A stretch of DNA of 64,000 nt, from NCBI GenBank assembly GCA_900552555.1, contig URZW01000003.1:49051-113050 (forward strand), read 5' to 3'. This stretch comes from an uncultured Clostridium sp. GTDB lineage: Bacteria; Bacillota; Clostridia; TANB77; CAG-508. Position 1 is the stretch's first letter. Each line of letters starts with the position of its first letter. Positions 1 to 9,305 of the stretch are shown piece after piece. Under the pieces are notes generated by a model, which saw only the letters and a list, made by a program, of their open reading frames with translations, had not been told where the DNA came from and searched no databases. A program made the position numbers and the translations under genes.

Positions 1-75
1 GATGCAGATGTGTTTAGAATTAATGAAAAAATTAAAGATTTAGAAAAACAAATTTTGAATGTTATAGAGGGCTAA
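1..75 (+). CDS. C-terminal end of an unidentified protein (partial)
   Basis: Frame 1 is open from the window edge to a TAA at 73-75 and encodes 24 residues ending LEKQILNVIEG. The fragment is lysine/glutamate rich and probably helical. It is too short to identify. The start lies outside the window. Confidence 0.5.
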   Translation, partial: DADVFRINEKIKDLEKQILNVIEG

Positions 76-79
76 GAAA

Positions 80-215
80 ATGTCCATTTGGGGACGGTTC
101 TGTTTGGGACATAGTTGACAAAAAGGACATTGATTAAAATGCCTATATATCAGTGTATTAGAAGATGTTCATTTGGGAACGGATGTCCTAAAAAGAACCG
201 TCCCAAAATGGACAT
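80..215. repeat. Imperfect palindromic intergenic element (REP/MITE-like), copy 1
   Basis: The left arm reads ATGTCCATTTGGGGACGGTT and the right arm is its imperfect complement, ending CCGTCCCAAAATGGACAT. Inner arms (GGGACAT / ATGTCC) nest inside. The same GGGGACGGTTCTTTTT theme returns at 60507-60641. No open reading frame is present, so this is a non-coding dispersed palindrome. Confidence 0.75.
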
Positions 216-273
216 CATGAATTCCTAAAAAGTTGTCAAAAAGGGGCGTCCCTATTGACAGAAAGGTAAAAAA

Positions 274-2235
274 ATGGATAACAAATATTTAAATGAAGCA
301 ATAATTGGAAACAAAAAAATGATAGCAACATTTACAGCAAAGGGAGAATTGCAAAGAGTATATTTTCCAAGTAAAGATAACAGACAATATATAAATTACT
401 TTCATACAGGAGTGAAAATAAATGAATCAGATTTAATATATTTGCATGACGATATAAACAACATATATAAACAATATTATGACACAGACACCAATATATT
501 AAATACAGAAATAACAAACACATACTTCAATTTAAAAATAGTACAAACAGATTTTGTGTTAATAAAAGAAAATATATTGTTAAAAAAATACACATTTTTA
601 AATGAAAGCAAAATTGATTTAAATACGCAATTTTACATTCATTCTGAACTATTATCAGATACAAATAATTTTGTTGGATGCAAAATAATTGATGGTGGAA
701 TGATGCAATATGCACATGACTTTACATTCTCAACTTTTTCAAAAGGAAAAGATATTATAAAACACCAGATAAATGGAAGCATAAATAATATAAAAAGAAC
801 AGAAATATACGATAAAGATTATATTGGAATGTCAAAAGATACATCAATAGCATATGAAATAGGAACAATAAAACCAGGAGAAAAGAAAGAATTGGAAATA
901 GCCATTTTAATTGATGAAAACAAGAATGTTTCTGATATTGAGGATGAAATTGAAAGAGTTAAAAGAATTGATTTTGATAAAGAATATATGAATACAAAAG
1001 CATATTGGAGAAAATATGTAAAGCAACATAATGGCTTAAAAATTAAAGAGCCAGAAAACAGTTATGACGAAAGAATATATGAAATTTATAAAAGAAGTAT
1101 ATTGCTATTTCCTTTATTGACAAATGCTGATACAGGTGCAATTATAGCATCACCTGAAATAGATGAAAACTTTACAAAATGCGGAAGATATGCATATTGT
1201 TGGCCTAGAGATGCTGTATTTATGACAAAAGCAATGGATATATTAAAAATGAATAAAGAAACAGAAAAATTCTACAAAGTATTTTGCCAAAGAACACAAA
1301 GCAAAAATGGAATGTGGGAACAACGTTTTTATACAGATGGAAAATTAGCTCCTTGTTGGGGATACCAAATTGACGAAACAGCAAGTGTGGTTTTTGGAGT
1401 CTATGAACATTATAAATATACAAATTCTGAAAAATTTTTAAAAGAGAATTTACAAATGTGTGAAAAAGCAACAGATTTCTTAAAAAGATATGTAGAAGAT
1501 TGGGTTGAACCAGCTTTCAAAGATTATAGACAAGGAATAGATAATTCACAAATAGACTCAAAAGACAACTTACAAGCTCATAAATATCATGTAAGTTATG
1601 ATTTATGGGAAATGTGTGAGGGAGTACACTTATATTCACTAGCAAGTATTTATTCAGCATTTACAAGTATGCTAAAAATTTATGATGTGCTAGGAAAAGA
1701 TGTATCAGATTTTGAAAACAATAGATTAAAACAAGAAAAAGTTGAAAAATCAAAAAAAGAAATAGAAAAATTACAACTTGAAATAAAAAAATATATCAAT
1801 AAATACTTATATGATGAAGAAAAGAAGTCTTATGTTAGAAATTCAGAAGATAAAAAAATGGATATAAGCATAGTTGGTGCAGTTACACCATTTGAAGTAT
1901 TTAAGCCAAAGGAAAAGAAAGTTCAAAATACTATCGAAAGAATTAATTTGAGCTTGAGAACTTATACTGGTGGATATCAAAGATTTGAAAATGATAATTA
2001 TATGAATGGAAATCCTTGGCCTATTGCTAATCTTTGGATGACTTTGTATTACTTAGAAACAGGAGAGAAAAAGAAAGCAAAAGAAACATTTGATTTTGTC
2101 ATTAAAACAGCTGGTAAACATTATTTCTTAGGTGAGCAAGTTAATAATGAAACTTTAAAACCTAATTGGGTTATTGGTCTTGGATGGTCACATGCAATGT
2201 TCATTATTGTTTTAGAAAAATATATGGGAAAATAA
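274..2235 (+). CDS. GH15-family glucoamylase-like glycoside hydrolase
   Basis: A 653-residue cytoplasmic protein with no signal peptide. It has an N-terminal beta-sandwich-like half and a C-terminal alpha-barrel half. The motif GRYAYCWPRDAVF (about residues 306-318), the GYQIDETA block with a candidate catalytic Glu at about 368, and FLGEQVN with a second Glu at about 621 match glucoamylase/glucodextranase-like GH15 proteins, as does NPWPIANLWM. The family releases glucose from alpha-glucans, so a role in glycogen or maltodextrin breakdown is inferred. The ATG follows AGAAAGG at a good distance. It lies upstream of gap but is separated by that gene's own promoter. Confidence 0.85.
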   Translation: MDNKYLNEAIIGNKKMIATFTAKGELQRVYFPSKDNRQYINYFHTGVKINESDLIYLHDDINNIYKQYYDTDTNILNTEITNTYFNLKIVQTDFVLIKENILLKKYTFLNESKIDLNTQFYIHSELLSDTNNFVGCKIIDGGMMQYAHDFTFSTFSKGKDIIKHQINGSINNIKRTEIYDKDYIGMSKDTSIAYEIGTIKPGEKKELEIAILIDENKNVSDIEDEIERVKRIDFDKEYMNTKAYWRKYVKQHNGLKIKEPENSYDERIYEIYKRSILLFPLLTNADTGAIIASPEIDENFTKCGRYAYCWPRDAVFMTKAMDILKMNKETEKFYKVFCQRTQSKNGMWEQRFYTDGKLAPCWGYQIDETASVVFGVYEHYKYTNSEKFLKENLQMCEKATDFLKRYVEDWVEPAFKDYRQGIDNSQIDSKDNLQAHKYHVSYDLWEMCEGVHLYSLASIYSAFTSMLKIYDVLGKDVSDFENNRLKQEKVEKSKKEIEKLQLEIKKYINKYLYDEEKKSYVRNSEDKKMDISIVGAVTPFEVFKPKEKKVQNTIERINLSLRTYTGGYQRFENDNYMNGNPWPIANLWMTLYYLETGEKKKAKETFDFVIKTAGKHYFLGEQVNNETLKPNWVIGLGWSHAMFIIVLEKYMGK

Positions 2236-2245
2236 TAAATAACAC

Positions 2246-2274
2246 TTGAAAATGAAATAAATTTGATATAGAAT
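2246..2274 (+). promoter_or_regulatory. Putative sigma-A promoter of gap
   Basis: TTGAAA, a 17-bp spacer, then TAGAAT, about 80 bp upstream of the gap start. Read by eye; no other consensus pair is as good here. Confidence 0.5.
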
Positions 2275-2356
2275 TGAATTGCCAAAAGAAATATGGTAAT
2301 ACTAAAAAGAAAAAGCAAAGGAAAAACCAATGCTAAATTAAAGGAGGAATTTTAAT

Positions 2357-3376
2357 ATGTCAGTAAAAGTAGCCATTAATGGATTTGGACGTATAGGACG
2401 TCTAGCATTTAGACAAATGTTTGGAGCAGAGGGATATGAAATCGTAGCAATAAACGACTTAACAAGTCCTAAAATGTTAGCTCATTTATTAAAATATGAT
2501 TCAGCACAAGGAAGATATGAAAAAGCTGAAACAGTAGAAGCAGGAGAAGATTCAATAACAGTAGATGGAAAAACAATCAAAATATATTCAGAAAAAGACG
2601 CTGCAAACTTACCATGGGGAGAAATAGGAGTAGATGTAGTTCTAGAATGTACAGGATTCTATACATCTAAAGATAAAGCACAAGCACACATTGATGCAGG
2701 AGCTAAAAAAGTTGTAATTTCAGCACCAGCTGGAAAAGATTTACCAACAGTAGTTTATGGTGTAAATGAAAAAATATTAACACCAGAAGATAAAATAATA
2801 TCAGCAGCATCATGTACAACAAACTGTTTAGCACCAATGGCAAAAGCATTAAATGATTATGCACCAATTCAATCAGGAATAATGACAACAGTTCATGCTT
2901 ACACAGGTGACCAAATGGTATTAGATGGACCACACAGAAAAGGTGATTTAAGAAGAGCTAGAGCAGCAGCTGTTAACATTGTACCAAATACAACAGGAGC
3001 AGCAAAAGCTATCGGACTAGTTATACCAGAATTAAATGGAAAATTAATTGGTTCTGCACAAAGAGTTCCAGTACCAACAGGTTCAACAACAATATTAGTT
3101 GCAGTTGTTAAAGGAGAAAACATTACAGAAGAATCAATAAATGCAGCAATGAAAGCTCAAAGTAGCGAATCATTTGGATATACAGATGAATACTTAGTAT
3201 CTTCAGATGTTATAGGAATGAGATATGGTTCATTATTTGATTCAACACAAACTATGGTAACAGAAATCGGAGACGGTTTATATCAAGTACAAGTTGTTTC
3301 TTGGTATGATAATGAAAATTCTTATACTAGCCAAATGGTTAGAACAATTAAATATTTTGCTGAATTAGGTGAATAA
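2357..3376 (+). CDS. gap: Glyceraldehyde-3-phosphate dehydrogenase
   Basis: This 339-residue glycolytic enzyme oxidises glyceraldehyde-3-phosphate with NAD+ and phosphate. The N-terminal Rossmann motif INGFGRIGR is followed by the catalytic segment SAASCTTNCLAP with the nucleophile at about Cys153, HAYTGDQ and WYDNENSY. Length and motifs are typical of GapA. AAGGAGG sits upstream of the ATG. It is monocistronic, bounded by its own promoter and terminator. The codon bias is strong, as expected of a highly expressed core gene, and there is no in-frame CGG. Confidence 0.97.
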   Translation: MSVKVAINGFGRIGRLAFRQMFGAEGYEIVAINDLTSPKMLAHLLKYDSAQGRYEKAETVEAGEDSITVDGKTIKIYSEKDAANLPWGEIGVDVVLECTGFYTSKDKAQAHIDAGAKKVVISAPAGKDLPTVVYGVNEKILTPEDKIISAASCTTNCLAPMAKALNDYAPIQSGIMTTVHAYTGDQMVLDGPHRKGDLRRARAAAVNIVPNTTGAAKAIGLVIPELNGKLIGSAQRVPVPTGSTTILVAVVKGENITEESINAAMKAQSSESFGYTDEYLVSSDVIGMRYGSLFDSTQTMVTEIGDGLYQVQVVSWYDNENSYTSQMVRTIKYFAELGE

Positions 3377-3387
3377 TATAAGTTAAG

Positions 3388-3416
3388 AGCAAGGCAGTAA
3401 TATTGTCTTGCTTTTT
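3388..3416 (+). terminator. Rho-independent terminator after gap
   Basis: AGCAAGGCA pairs with TGTCTTGCT around a short loop, followed by TTTTT, 11 bp after the gap stop codon. Confidence 0.8.
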
Positions 3417-3701
3417 ATAAATTTATAGAACAAATGGCGACTTGATGCAAATGAAACATTAAAAATGCCCCTTTTAATTAGTTGTTTTTGTCGAATTTTG
3501 CGGTCGATTTTTTATATAAATTTTATGATTTATATTTACAAATTTATAATACTGTGATATACATAATACAGCTGTATAGATATATAGTTTTGATTCAAAT
3601 TTTTAAATTAACTTTTAATCGAGTAGATTCCCATAAAATTAAATAAAATTTAAGTATAATTAACGGAGAAAAATTTTAAAAAATAAACTTTGAAATAAAT
3701 A
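3417..3701. other. AT-rich intergenic stretch without recognisable features
   Basis: Runs of A/T with no open frame of note, no strong hairpin and no repeat shared with the rest of the window. It only separates gap from the promoter at 3702. Confidence 0.5.
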
Positions 3702-3730
3702 TTGACTTTTAAAATTTTTAATATTATAAT
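3702..3730 (+). promoter_or_regulatory. Putative sigma-A promoter of the coiled-coil gene
   Basis: TTGACT, a 17-bp spacer and TATAAT. The expected transcript would have a 5' leader of about 90 nt before the gene at 3828. Confidence 0.65.
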
Positions 3731-3827
3731 ATTTTTACAAAAATAAATTATAAATATTTTAAATTGTTTGTCTAAAAAGTAAATATTTCTATATAGCGAG
3801 TATTTAATGGAAGGAGGTATGTAAATA

Positions 3828-4166
3828 ATGGAGGAAAAAATATTAAAAGAACTTGAGAATATTAATGTACAACTTAAGGAGATGAACCAGAGATTTGATG
3901 GAGTTGATCAGAGATTTGATGGAATAGACCAAAGGTTTGAAAAAATAGATCAAAGATTTGAAGAAATAGATCAAGGGTTTGACAAAAAATTAAATGAAAC
4001 TATAGCAGCAATATCTAAAGATGTAGGAAAACAAATTGAAGAATTATGTATTAAAATTGAAAAAAGGGATAATAGAGAACACTCTAAAATATTAAATGAA
4101 TTAGAAGAGCATAAAAGAAGAACTAAAAAAGGTATAGAAACATTTGAAAAAATACTTGCTTGTTAA
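3828..4166 (+). CDS. Small coiled-coil protein with heptad repeats
   Basis: This 112-residue cytoplasmic protein has no assigned function. Residues about 18-50 consist of near-identical 7-residue units of the type QRFDGID / QRFEKID, encoded by a 21-bp tandem repeat in the DNA. The rest is also charged and helical (IEELCIKIEKRDNREHSKIL). The sequence predicts a long coiled coil, perhaps an oligomer or scaffold. GGAGG precedes the ATG. Units of this kind can change in number by slippage. Confidence 0.8.
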   Translation: MEEKILKELENINVQLKEMNQRFDGVDQRFDGIDQRFEKIDQRFEEIDQGFDKKLNETIAAISKDVGKQIEELCIKIEKRDNREHSKILNELEEHKRRTKKGIETFEKILAC

Positions 4167-4227
4167 GTTATATTTAAAAAGTATGTAACCATAGTAACAT
4201 GAAATTAACAAAATTTTTCCAAAAACC

Positions 4228-4256
4228 TTGATAAATCCAAGAAAATATAGTATACT
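4228..4256 (+). promoter_or_regulatory. Putative promoter of rpsO
   Basis: TTGATA, a 17-bp spacer and TATACT, directly before the structured leader. Confidence 0.6.
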
Positions 4257-4264
4257 ATTCAAGG

Positions 4265-4330
4265 TAAACCTTTTACTTAGCTTTTCAAGCGAAGCACCAA
4301 AGCTAAAAGCTCAGTTGAAGGAGTAAATAA
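4265..4330 (+). promoter_or_regulatory. Structured rpsO leader (possible S15 autoregulatory site)
   Basis: TTAGCTTT (4277-4284) pairs with AAAGCTAA (4299-4306). An outer helix TTTACT (4272-4277) / AGTAAA (4322-4327) can close around it just before the ribosome binding site. S15 autoregulates through leader structures in several bacteria. That this one binds S15 is inference from position. Confidence 0.5.
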
Positions 4331-4351
4331 AAATAGGAGGTGTAACGAAAA

Positions 4352-4615
4352 ATGACAAAGGAAAGAAAACAAGAAATCATTAACACATATAAAAGAGAAG
4401 AAAAAGACACTGGTTCACCAGAAGTACAAATCGCTCTTTTAACAGAAAGAATTAATGAATTAACAGAACACTTAAAAGTACATGTTAAAGATAATCACTC
4501 AAGAAGAGGATTATTAAAAATGGTAGGTAAAAGAAGAAACTTATTAAACTACCTAGCAAAAAAAGATGTACAAAGATACAGAGACATCGTTGAAAAATTA
4601 GGATTAAGAAAATAA
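4352..4615 (+). CDS. rpsO: 30S ribosomal protein S15
   Basis: An 87-residue protein of normal family length. It binds 16S rRNA early in small-subunit assembly. The hallmark blocks DTGSPEVQIALLTERI, HLKVHVKDNHSRRGLL and KRRNLLNYL are all present. AGGAGGTG precedes the ATG. The downstream neighbour is pnp, the common rpsO-pnp order, but a terminator separates them. Confidence 0.97.
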   Translation: MTKERKQEIINTYKREEKDTGSPEVQIALLTERINELTEHLKVHVKDNHSRRGLLKMVGKRRNLLNYLAKKDVQRYRDIVEKLGLRK

Positions 4616-4626
4616 TTTCATAAAAG

Positions 4627-4663
4627 AGCCTATGCAAAACAAAAGATTTAGCATAGGCTTTTT
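4627..4663 (+). terminator. Rho-independent terminator after rpsO
   Basis: AGCCTATGC / GCATAGGCT form a perfect 9-bp stem followed by TTTTT. Confidence 0.85.
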
Positions 4664-4753
4664 GTGGAAAAATAGCAAACAGGGACATTCAAAAATTGGT
4701 TGAAAATTCAAGAATATTTAATCAATTTAAATAATTTTCTGTAAGTTAAAAAA

Positions 4754-4899
4754 GAGCCGGAAATTTAGGTAAGTAGCTTGTATAATGTACTGGGCAAGCT
4801 TAGCGAATGCTAGAAATAAAATCCAGAATATTATAGAGGTTACAATCTAAATGAGGCTCAAAAAAAGAGGGAATATGAGGATACCACAGCAAATCCCTC
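4754..4899 (+). ncRNA. Unassigned structured RNA element between rpsO and pnp
   Basis: A closing helix GAGCC (4754-4758) / GGCTC (4855-4859) encloses AGCTTG / CAAGCT (4775-4800) and the hairpin TAGC-GAAT-GCTA (4801-4812). CTGGG in the first loop could pair with TCCAG at 4822-4826 as a pseudoknot. A separate hairpin GAGGGA / TCCCTC follows at 4867-4899. It resembles no riboswitch consensus I recognise. It is probably the pnp 5' leader, where PNPase autoregulation is known in other bacteria. Confidence 0.4.
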
Positions 4900-5010
4900 A
4901 AAAAATTTAATAAAAAAGGGAAGAATTGTGTACTGGACTCAAATTAATAATAAAAGTGAATTCATGTACTGATCCATAAATCCCTCAATTCCTAAAAGGA
5001 GGAAAAAACA

Positions 5011-7188
5011 ATGTTTGAATTTATTAAAAAATGGTGCAAAAAAGAAGAAAAAGGAGAGAAAAATAGTATGTTTAAAGTATACGAAACAGAATTAGCAGGA
5101 AGAAAACTAACAATAGAAACAGGAAAATTTGCAGGACTAGCAAATGGAAGTGTAACAGTAAGATATGGAGACACAGTTGTAATGGTAAACGTTACAGCAT
5201 CAAAAGAACCAAGAGATGGAATAGACTTTTTCCCACTATCAGTAGATTATGAAGAAAAATTATATTCAGTTGGAAAAATACCAGGTTCATTCCAAAAAAG
5301 AGAAGGAAAACCAAGTGACAAAGCAATATTAACATCAAGAGCAATAGACAGACCACTAAGACCATTATTCCCAAAAGACTTCAGAAACGATGTAGTTGTT
5401 GTTGCAACAGTTCTTTCAGTAGAACAAGACAACTCACCAGAAGTAGCAGCAATGATAGGTGCATCAGCAGCACTATCAATTTCAGATATCCCATTTGGTG
5501 GACCAACAGCAGCAGTAAATGTTGGATTAGTTGATGGTAAAATAGTTATAAACCCAACAGAAGAACAAAGAAAAGTATCTGACTTAACATTAACAGTAGC
5601 AGGAACTGAAGAAAAAATAGCTATGATAGAAGCAGGAGCAAACGAAGTTCCAGATGATGTTATGTTAGAAGCAATTAAAGAAGGTCATAAAGAAATCAAA
5701 AAGATTTGTAAATTCATTGAAAAAATGAAAGAAGAAATCGGAAAACCAAAATTTGAATACAAATCATTTGCAGTTGACCATGATGTATATGAATTTATAG
5801 AAGCAAACTTTGCAGAAGATGTAAAACAAGCACTTCAAGAAGCAGATAAAGAAACAAGAGACAACAATGTAGCAGCAGTATCTGACAAAATTGCAACAGC
5901 ATATGCTGAAAAATTTGGAGAAGAAGCTGCAGAAGAACATAAAGCTGATATTGGAGAAGCAATTTACAAATTAGAGAAAAAGACAGTAAGAGATATGATA
6001 TTCTATGAACATAAAAGAGTTGATGGTAGAGCAATAGACGAAATCAGACCATTATCATGTGAAATAGATTTATTACCTCGTGTACACGGAAGTGCATTAT
6101 TTACAAGAGGTCAAACACAAGTACTTTCAGTTACAACATTAGGAATGATAAGCGAAGAACAAACATTAGACGGAATTGATACAGAAGAATCAAAAAGATA
6201 TATGCATCAATACAACTTCCCAAGCTACAGCGTAGGTGAAGCAAGACCACCAAGAGGACCAGGAAGAAGAGAAATAGGACATGGAGCATTAGCAGAGAAA
6301 GCATTAGTTCCAGTACTACCTTCAAAAGAAGAATTCCCATATGCAATAAGAGTTGTATCAGAAGTATTATCATCAAATGGTTCAACATCACAAGCAAGTA
6401 TATGTGGAAGCACATTATCATTAATGGCAGCAGGTGTACCAATTAAGAGACCAGTTGCAGGTATATCAACAGGACTTGTAACAAATCCTAATGACGAAAA
6501 TGACTATGTAATGTTAACAGATATCCAAGGACTAGAAGACTTCTTCGGAGATATGGACTTCAAAGTTGGTGGAACAGAAAAAGGTATAACAGCAATCCAA
6601 GTTGACATCAAAGTTGACGGATTATCATACAAAATTATTGAAGAAGCATTTGCTAGAACAAGAGCAGCTAGAAAACATATCTTAGAAGATGTAATGGCAC
6701 CAGTAATTTCAGAGCCAAGAAAAGAAATATCAAAATATGCACCAAGAATAGTATCAACAAAAATAAAAGTTGAAAAAATCAAAGATGTAATCGGAAAAGG
6801 TGGAGAAACTATAAACAAAATAATTGATGCAACAGGTGTTAAAATAGACATCGAAGAGGATGGACAAGTAATGATTTATTCAAATGATTCTGAAAAAGCT
6901 AACGAAGCATTAGATATGATAGAAGACATTGTTAGAGATGTAGAAGTTGGTGGAATTTATCTTGGAACAGTTACAAGAATAATGAACTTTGGAGCATTTG
7001 TAGATCTAGGAGTAGCTGGAAAAGAAGGTTTATTACACATTTCTAAAATTTCTAAAGAGAGAATTAAGAAAGTTGAAGATGTTCTTCATGTTGGAGATAA
7101 AGTAACTGTAAAAGTTACAGATATAGACGACCAAGGTAGAATTAATTTAACAGCAATTTTATCTGATGATAAAGAAGATAAAGAATAA
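5011..7188 (+). CDS. pnp: Polyribonucleotide nucleotidyltransferase
   Basis: PNPase degrades RNA 3' to 5' by phosphorolysis. The 725-residue reading has two RNase PH cores, the KH motif IKDVIGKGGETINKII and a C-terminal S1 domain (GGIYLGTVTRIMNFGAFVDL). The first ATG follows AAAGGAGG and adds 19 basic residues before MFKVYETELAG, where homologues normally begin. A second AGGAGA and ATG at 5068 would give that usual start, so either or both may be used. A terminator follows. There is no in-frame CGG. Confidence 0.96.
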   Translation: MFEFIKKWCKKEEKGEKNSMFKVYETELAGRKLTIETGKFAGLANGSVTVRYGDTVVMVNVTASKEPRDGIDFFPLSVDYEEKLYSVGKIPGSFQKREGKPSDKAILTSRAIDRPLRPLFPKDFRNDVVVVATVLSVEQDNSPEVAAMIGASAALSISDIPFGGPTAAVNVGLVDGKIVINPTEEQRKVSDLTLTVAGTEEKIAMIEAGANEVPDDVMLEAIKEGHKEIKKICKFIEKMKEEIGKPKFEYKSFAVDHDVYEFIEANFAEDVKQALQEADKETRDNNVAAVSDKIATAYAEKFGEEAAEEHKADIGEAIYKLEKKTVRDMIFYEHKRVDGRAIDEIRPLSCEIDLLPRVHGSALFTRGQTQVLSVTTLGMISEEQTLDGIDTEESKRYMHQYNFPSYSVGEARPPRGPGRREIGHGALAEKALVPVLPSKEEFPYAIRVVSEVLSSNGSTSQASICGSTLSLMAAGVPIKRPVAGISTGLVTNPNDENDYVMLTDIQGLEDFFGDMDFKVGGTEKGITAIQVDIKVDGLSYKIIEEAFARTRAARKHILEDVMAPVISEPRKEISKYAPRIVSTKIKVEKIKDVIGKGGETINKIIDATGVKIDIEEDGQVMIYSNDSEKANEALDMIEDIVRDVEVGGIYLGTVTRIMNFGAFVDLGVAGKEGLLHISKISKERIKKVEDVLHVGDKVTVKVTDIDDQGRINLTAILSDDKEDKE

Positions 7189-7217
7189 GTTTTATAAATT
7201 ATATTTGAATTTTTGAG

Positions 7218-7246
7218 GTGATATTGTTGATTCAATATCACTTTTT
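7218..7246 (+). terminator. Rho-independent terminator after pnp
   Basis: GTGATATTG / CAATATCAC form a perfect stem followed by TTTTT. Confidence 0.9.
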
Positions 7247-7264
7247 CTATGTTATAGTTTAAAG

Positions 7265-7684
7265 TTGGATAGAAAGTAAAAAAATTTATATTCCTAAGTA
7301 GATATATTATTTATAAGTATGAAAATTTGATTGAAGTGAAAAATAGAGAATCTTATATAAAAAAATGAGGAATGCTCACGGAAAAAATATATATGTATAT
7401 GGTTTTAGAATTTTTTCGGTTTCAATACGCAACATAAGAATTTCTAAAATAAATTAATGGCACCTTTCCACTAAAGTGAACTCTTTCCATTAATTTATTT
7501 AAGAAATTCTAATATTGCTCCAATTACATTCAAAAATTCTAAAACCATATACATATATATTTTTGGCCTGAGTTAGAGAGTCTAGTTTTTTTATATTAGA
7601 TTTTCTTTTTGAACGTAATGAATAGTTCATACTTATAAATAATATATCTACTTAGGAATATAGAGATTTTTACTTTCTAACCAA
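7265..7684. repeat. 420-bp near-complete palindrome (giant inverted repeat)
   Basis: The ends read TTGGATAGAAAGTAAAAA and TTTTTACTTTCTAACCAA. A 37-bp block at 7287-7323 is repeated exactly, inverted, at 7626-7662. Another block around 7383-7415 matches 7532-7564 inverted, and the centre (about 7474) holds AAATTAATGG / CCATTAATTT and CACT-AA-AGTG. It encodes no protein. It could be a foldback/MITE element or a transcribed giant hairpin. No clear target duplication is visible. Confidence 0.9.
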
Positions 7685-7852
7685 TTAGTAGTATTATCCT
7701 TAATGAACTGCAAATTTTCTATTGCTAAAATCTTATAATTAATGTATAATATATTTGACAAAAAACAACAGAACAAAGGATAAAATATTAAAAGAATTTA
7801 GCTTTAAATTTTTTTTTAAAATTCTGTACCTTGAAGAAAGGAAAAGCAATAT

Positions 7853-9227
7853 ATGAAAAAAATAGGAAATATCATATCATGGATAATAATTATTATTATA
7901 TTAATATTAGCCTTGAATTTTTATAGCAAGAATAATTTTAATGAATATGTAAGAAGTGAAATGAACTTACACACATCAGAATTTAAAAGAGATAGCGAAG
8001 TAAAATATTCAAAAACAAATAGTTATAAAATAACATCAAACAATGAAAATGATGCAACATTCTATAAAAAAGTAAAGGTACAAAAAAATATGCCATATAA
8101 AGTAACATGTATGGTAAAAACAGAAAATGTAAAACCAGAAGGAGACATATCAGGAGTAGGAGCACAAATATCAATAATAGGAACAACAGAAAAATCAGTG
8201 GCAATAACGGGAACACAAGATTGGCAAAAAATAGAAATGATATTTAATTCAAAAGATAGAGAAGAAGTGGACATAGGATTTAGACTAGGTGGATATTTAG
8301 GAAAATGCATAGGAACAGCATGGTTTAGTGATTTTACATTTGAAGAAGGAACAATAAGTCAAAATAATAATTGGAAATTTGCATGTTTCATTTTTGAAAA
8401 TACAGATGTTGTTTTAAATGGAAAAGAGATAAATATATCAATGTCAGAAACAGATATTAACGATATAAGAGACACAATAAAAAGATTTGGAGCAAATATA
8501 AAAGATTTATCGGGAAATAAAATGACAGCTGATTATGATACATATATAGTAAAAGACCCAATAACCAAGCTATCATATGATGAAGAATTTGGATATTATG
8601 TTGCAGCAGAAGATGTTGAAGATTCAATAAAAGATGTTGTAAAACAAAATGAGTATGATCATATTTTTGTAATTATCAGATTAGGAAATGAAGAATATAG
8701 AAATGATATTCAGGTGAATGATTGGATAGGTTTGCGGTTCTATGGATTATTATGGAATAGGATATTCTAATATTAGACTACCAAATTCATCAAAAAGTTA
8801 TATATATAAATATGATTCAAGAGTAAATACATTTCCGGAAGAAGTATTTTTACATGAATTTTTGCATTCTTTGGAAAGAACAGCAGAAGAATATGGATAT
8901 ACAATACCAGCACTACATGATAACGAAAAATATGGATATAAAAATCAAAATATAATAGGACTTAAGAATTGGTATATAGATTATATGAACAAAACAATAA
9001 AAACATCAAATGGAAATATAGGGTTACCTGCAGAGGTGTATACATTAAAACCAGCTAAAAATTTGGATTTTAAATATTCATATAATATTGATGAATTTCA
9101 TGAGCCACAAAATGCATTGGAACAAATAAAACAATTATTTAAAAATATAGTATATAATGTTAAAAACATAGGAAGTTTGTTTAAAGAAAATGTTAATCAG
9201 AATTTAGAAGTTAATACAGAAAATTAA
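7853..9227 (+). CDS. Secreted/membrane-anchored zinc metalloprotease-like protein, split by +1 shift at CGG (8735)
   Basis: The N-terminal part has a membrane anchor (residues about 5-24) and a beta-sandwich resembling carbohydrate-binding modules. It then runs NDWIGL, CGG and a wrong-frame tail that stops at 8770. Skipping the C at 8735 continues as GSMDYYGIGYSNIRLP and on to the zinc motif HEFLH (HExxH) with a downstream Glu, giving about 457 residues. The start follows GAAAGG. The substrate is unknown, and the catalytic class rests on HExxH. This is the only chromosomal member of the CGG-shift set. If no recoding occurs, it is a pseudogene. Confidence 0.75.
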
Positions 9228-9305
9228 AAATATATAAATATTTAAATTAAATTATTAACTATTGTTAAAAAATATAATTAAAAAATACAGAAAAGAGTGA
9301 AAAAA

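Noticed and set aside
6131..6851. Open frames of 103 and 115 codons on the minus strand inside pnp
   Set aside because: Leu/Ile/Ser-rich compositional shadows of an AT-rich coding strand, without ribosome sites.
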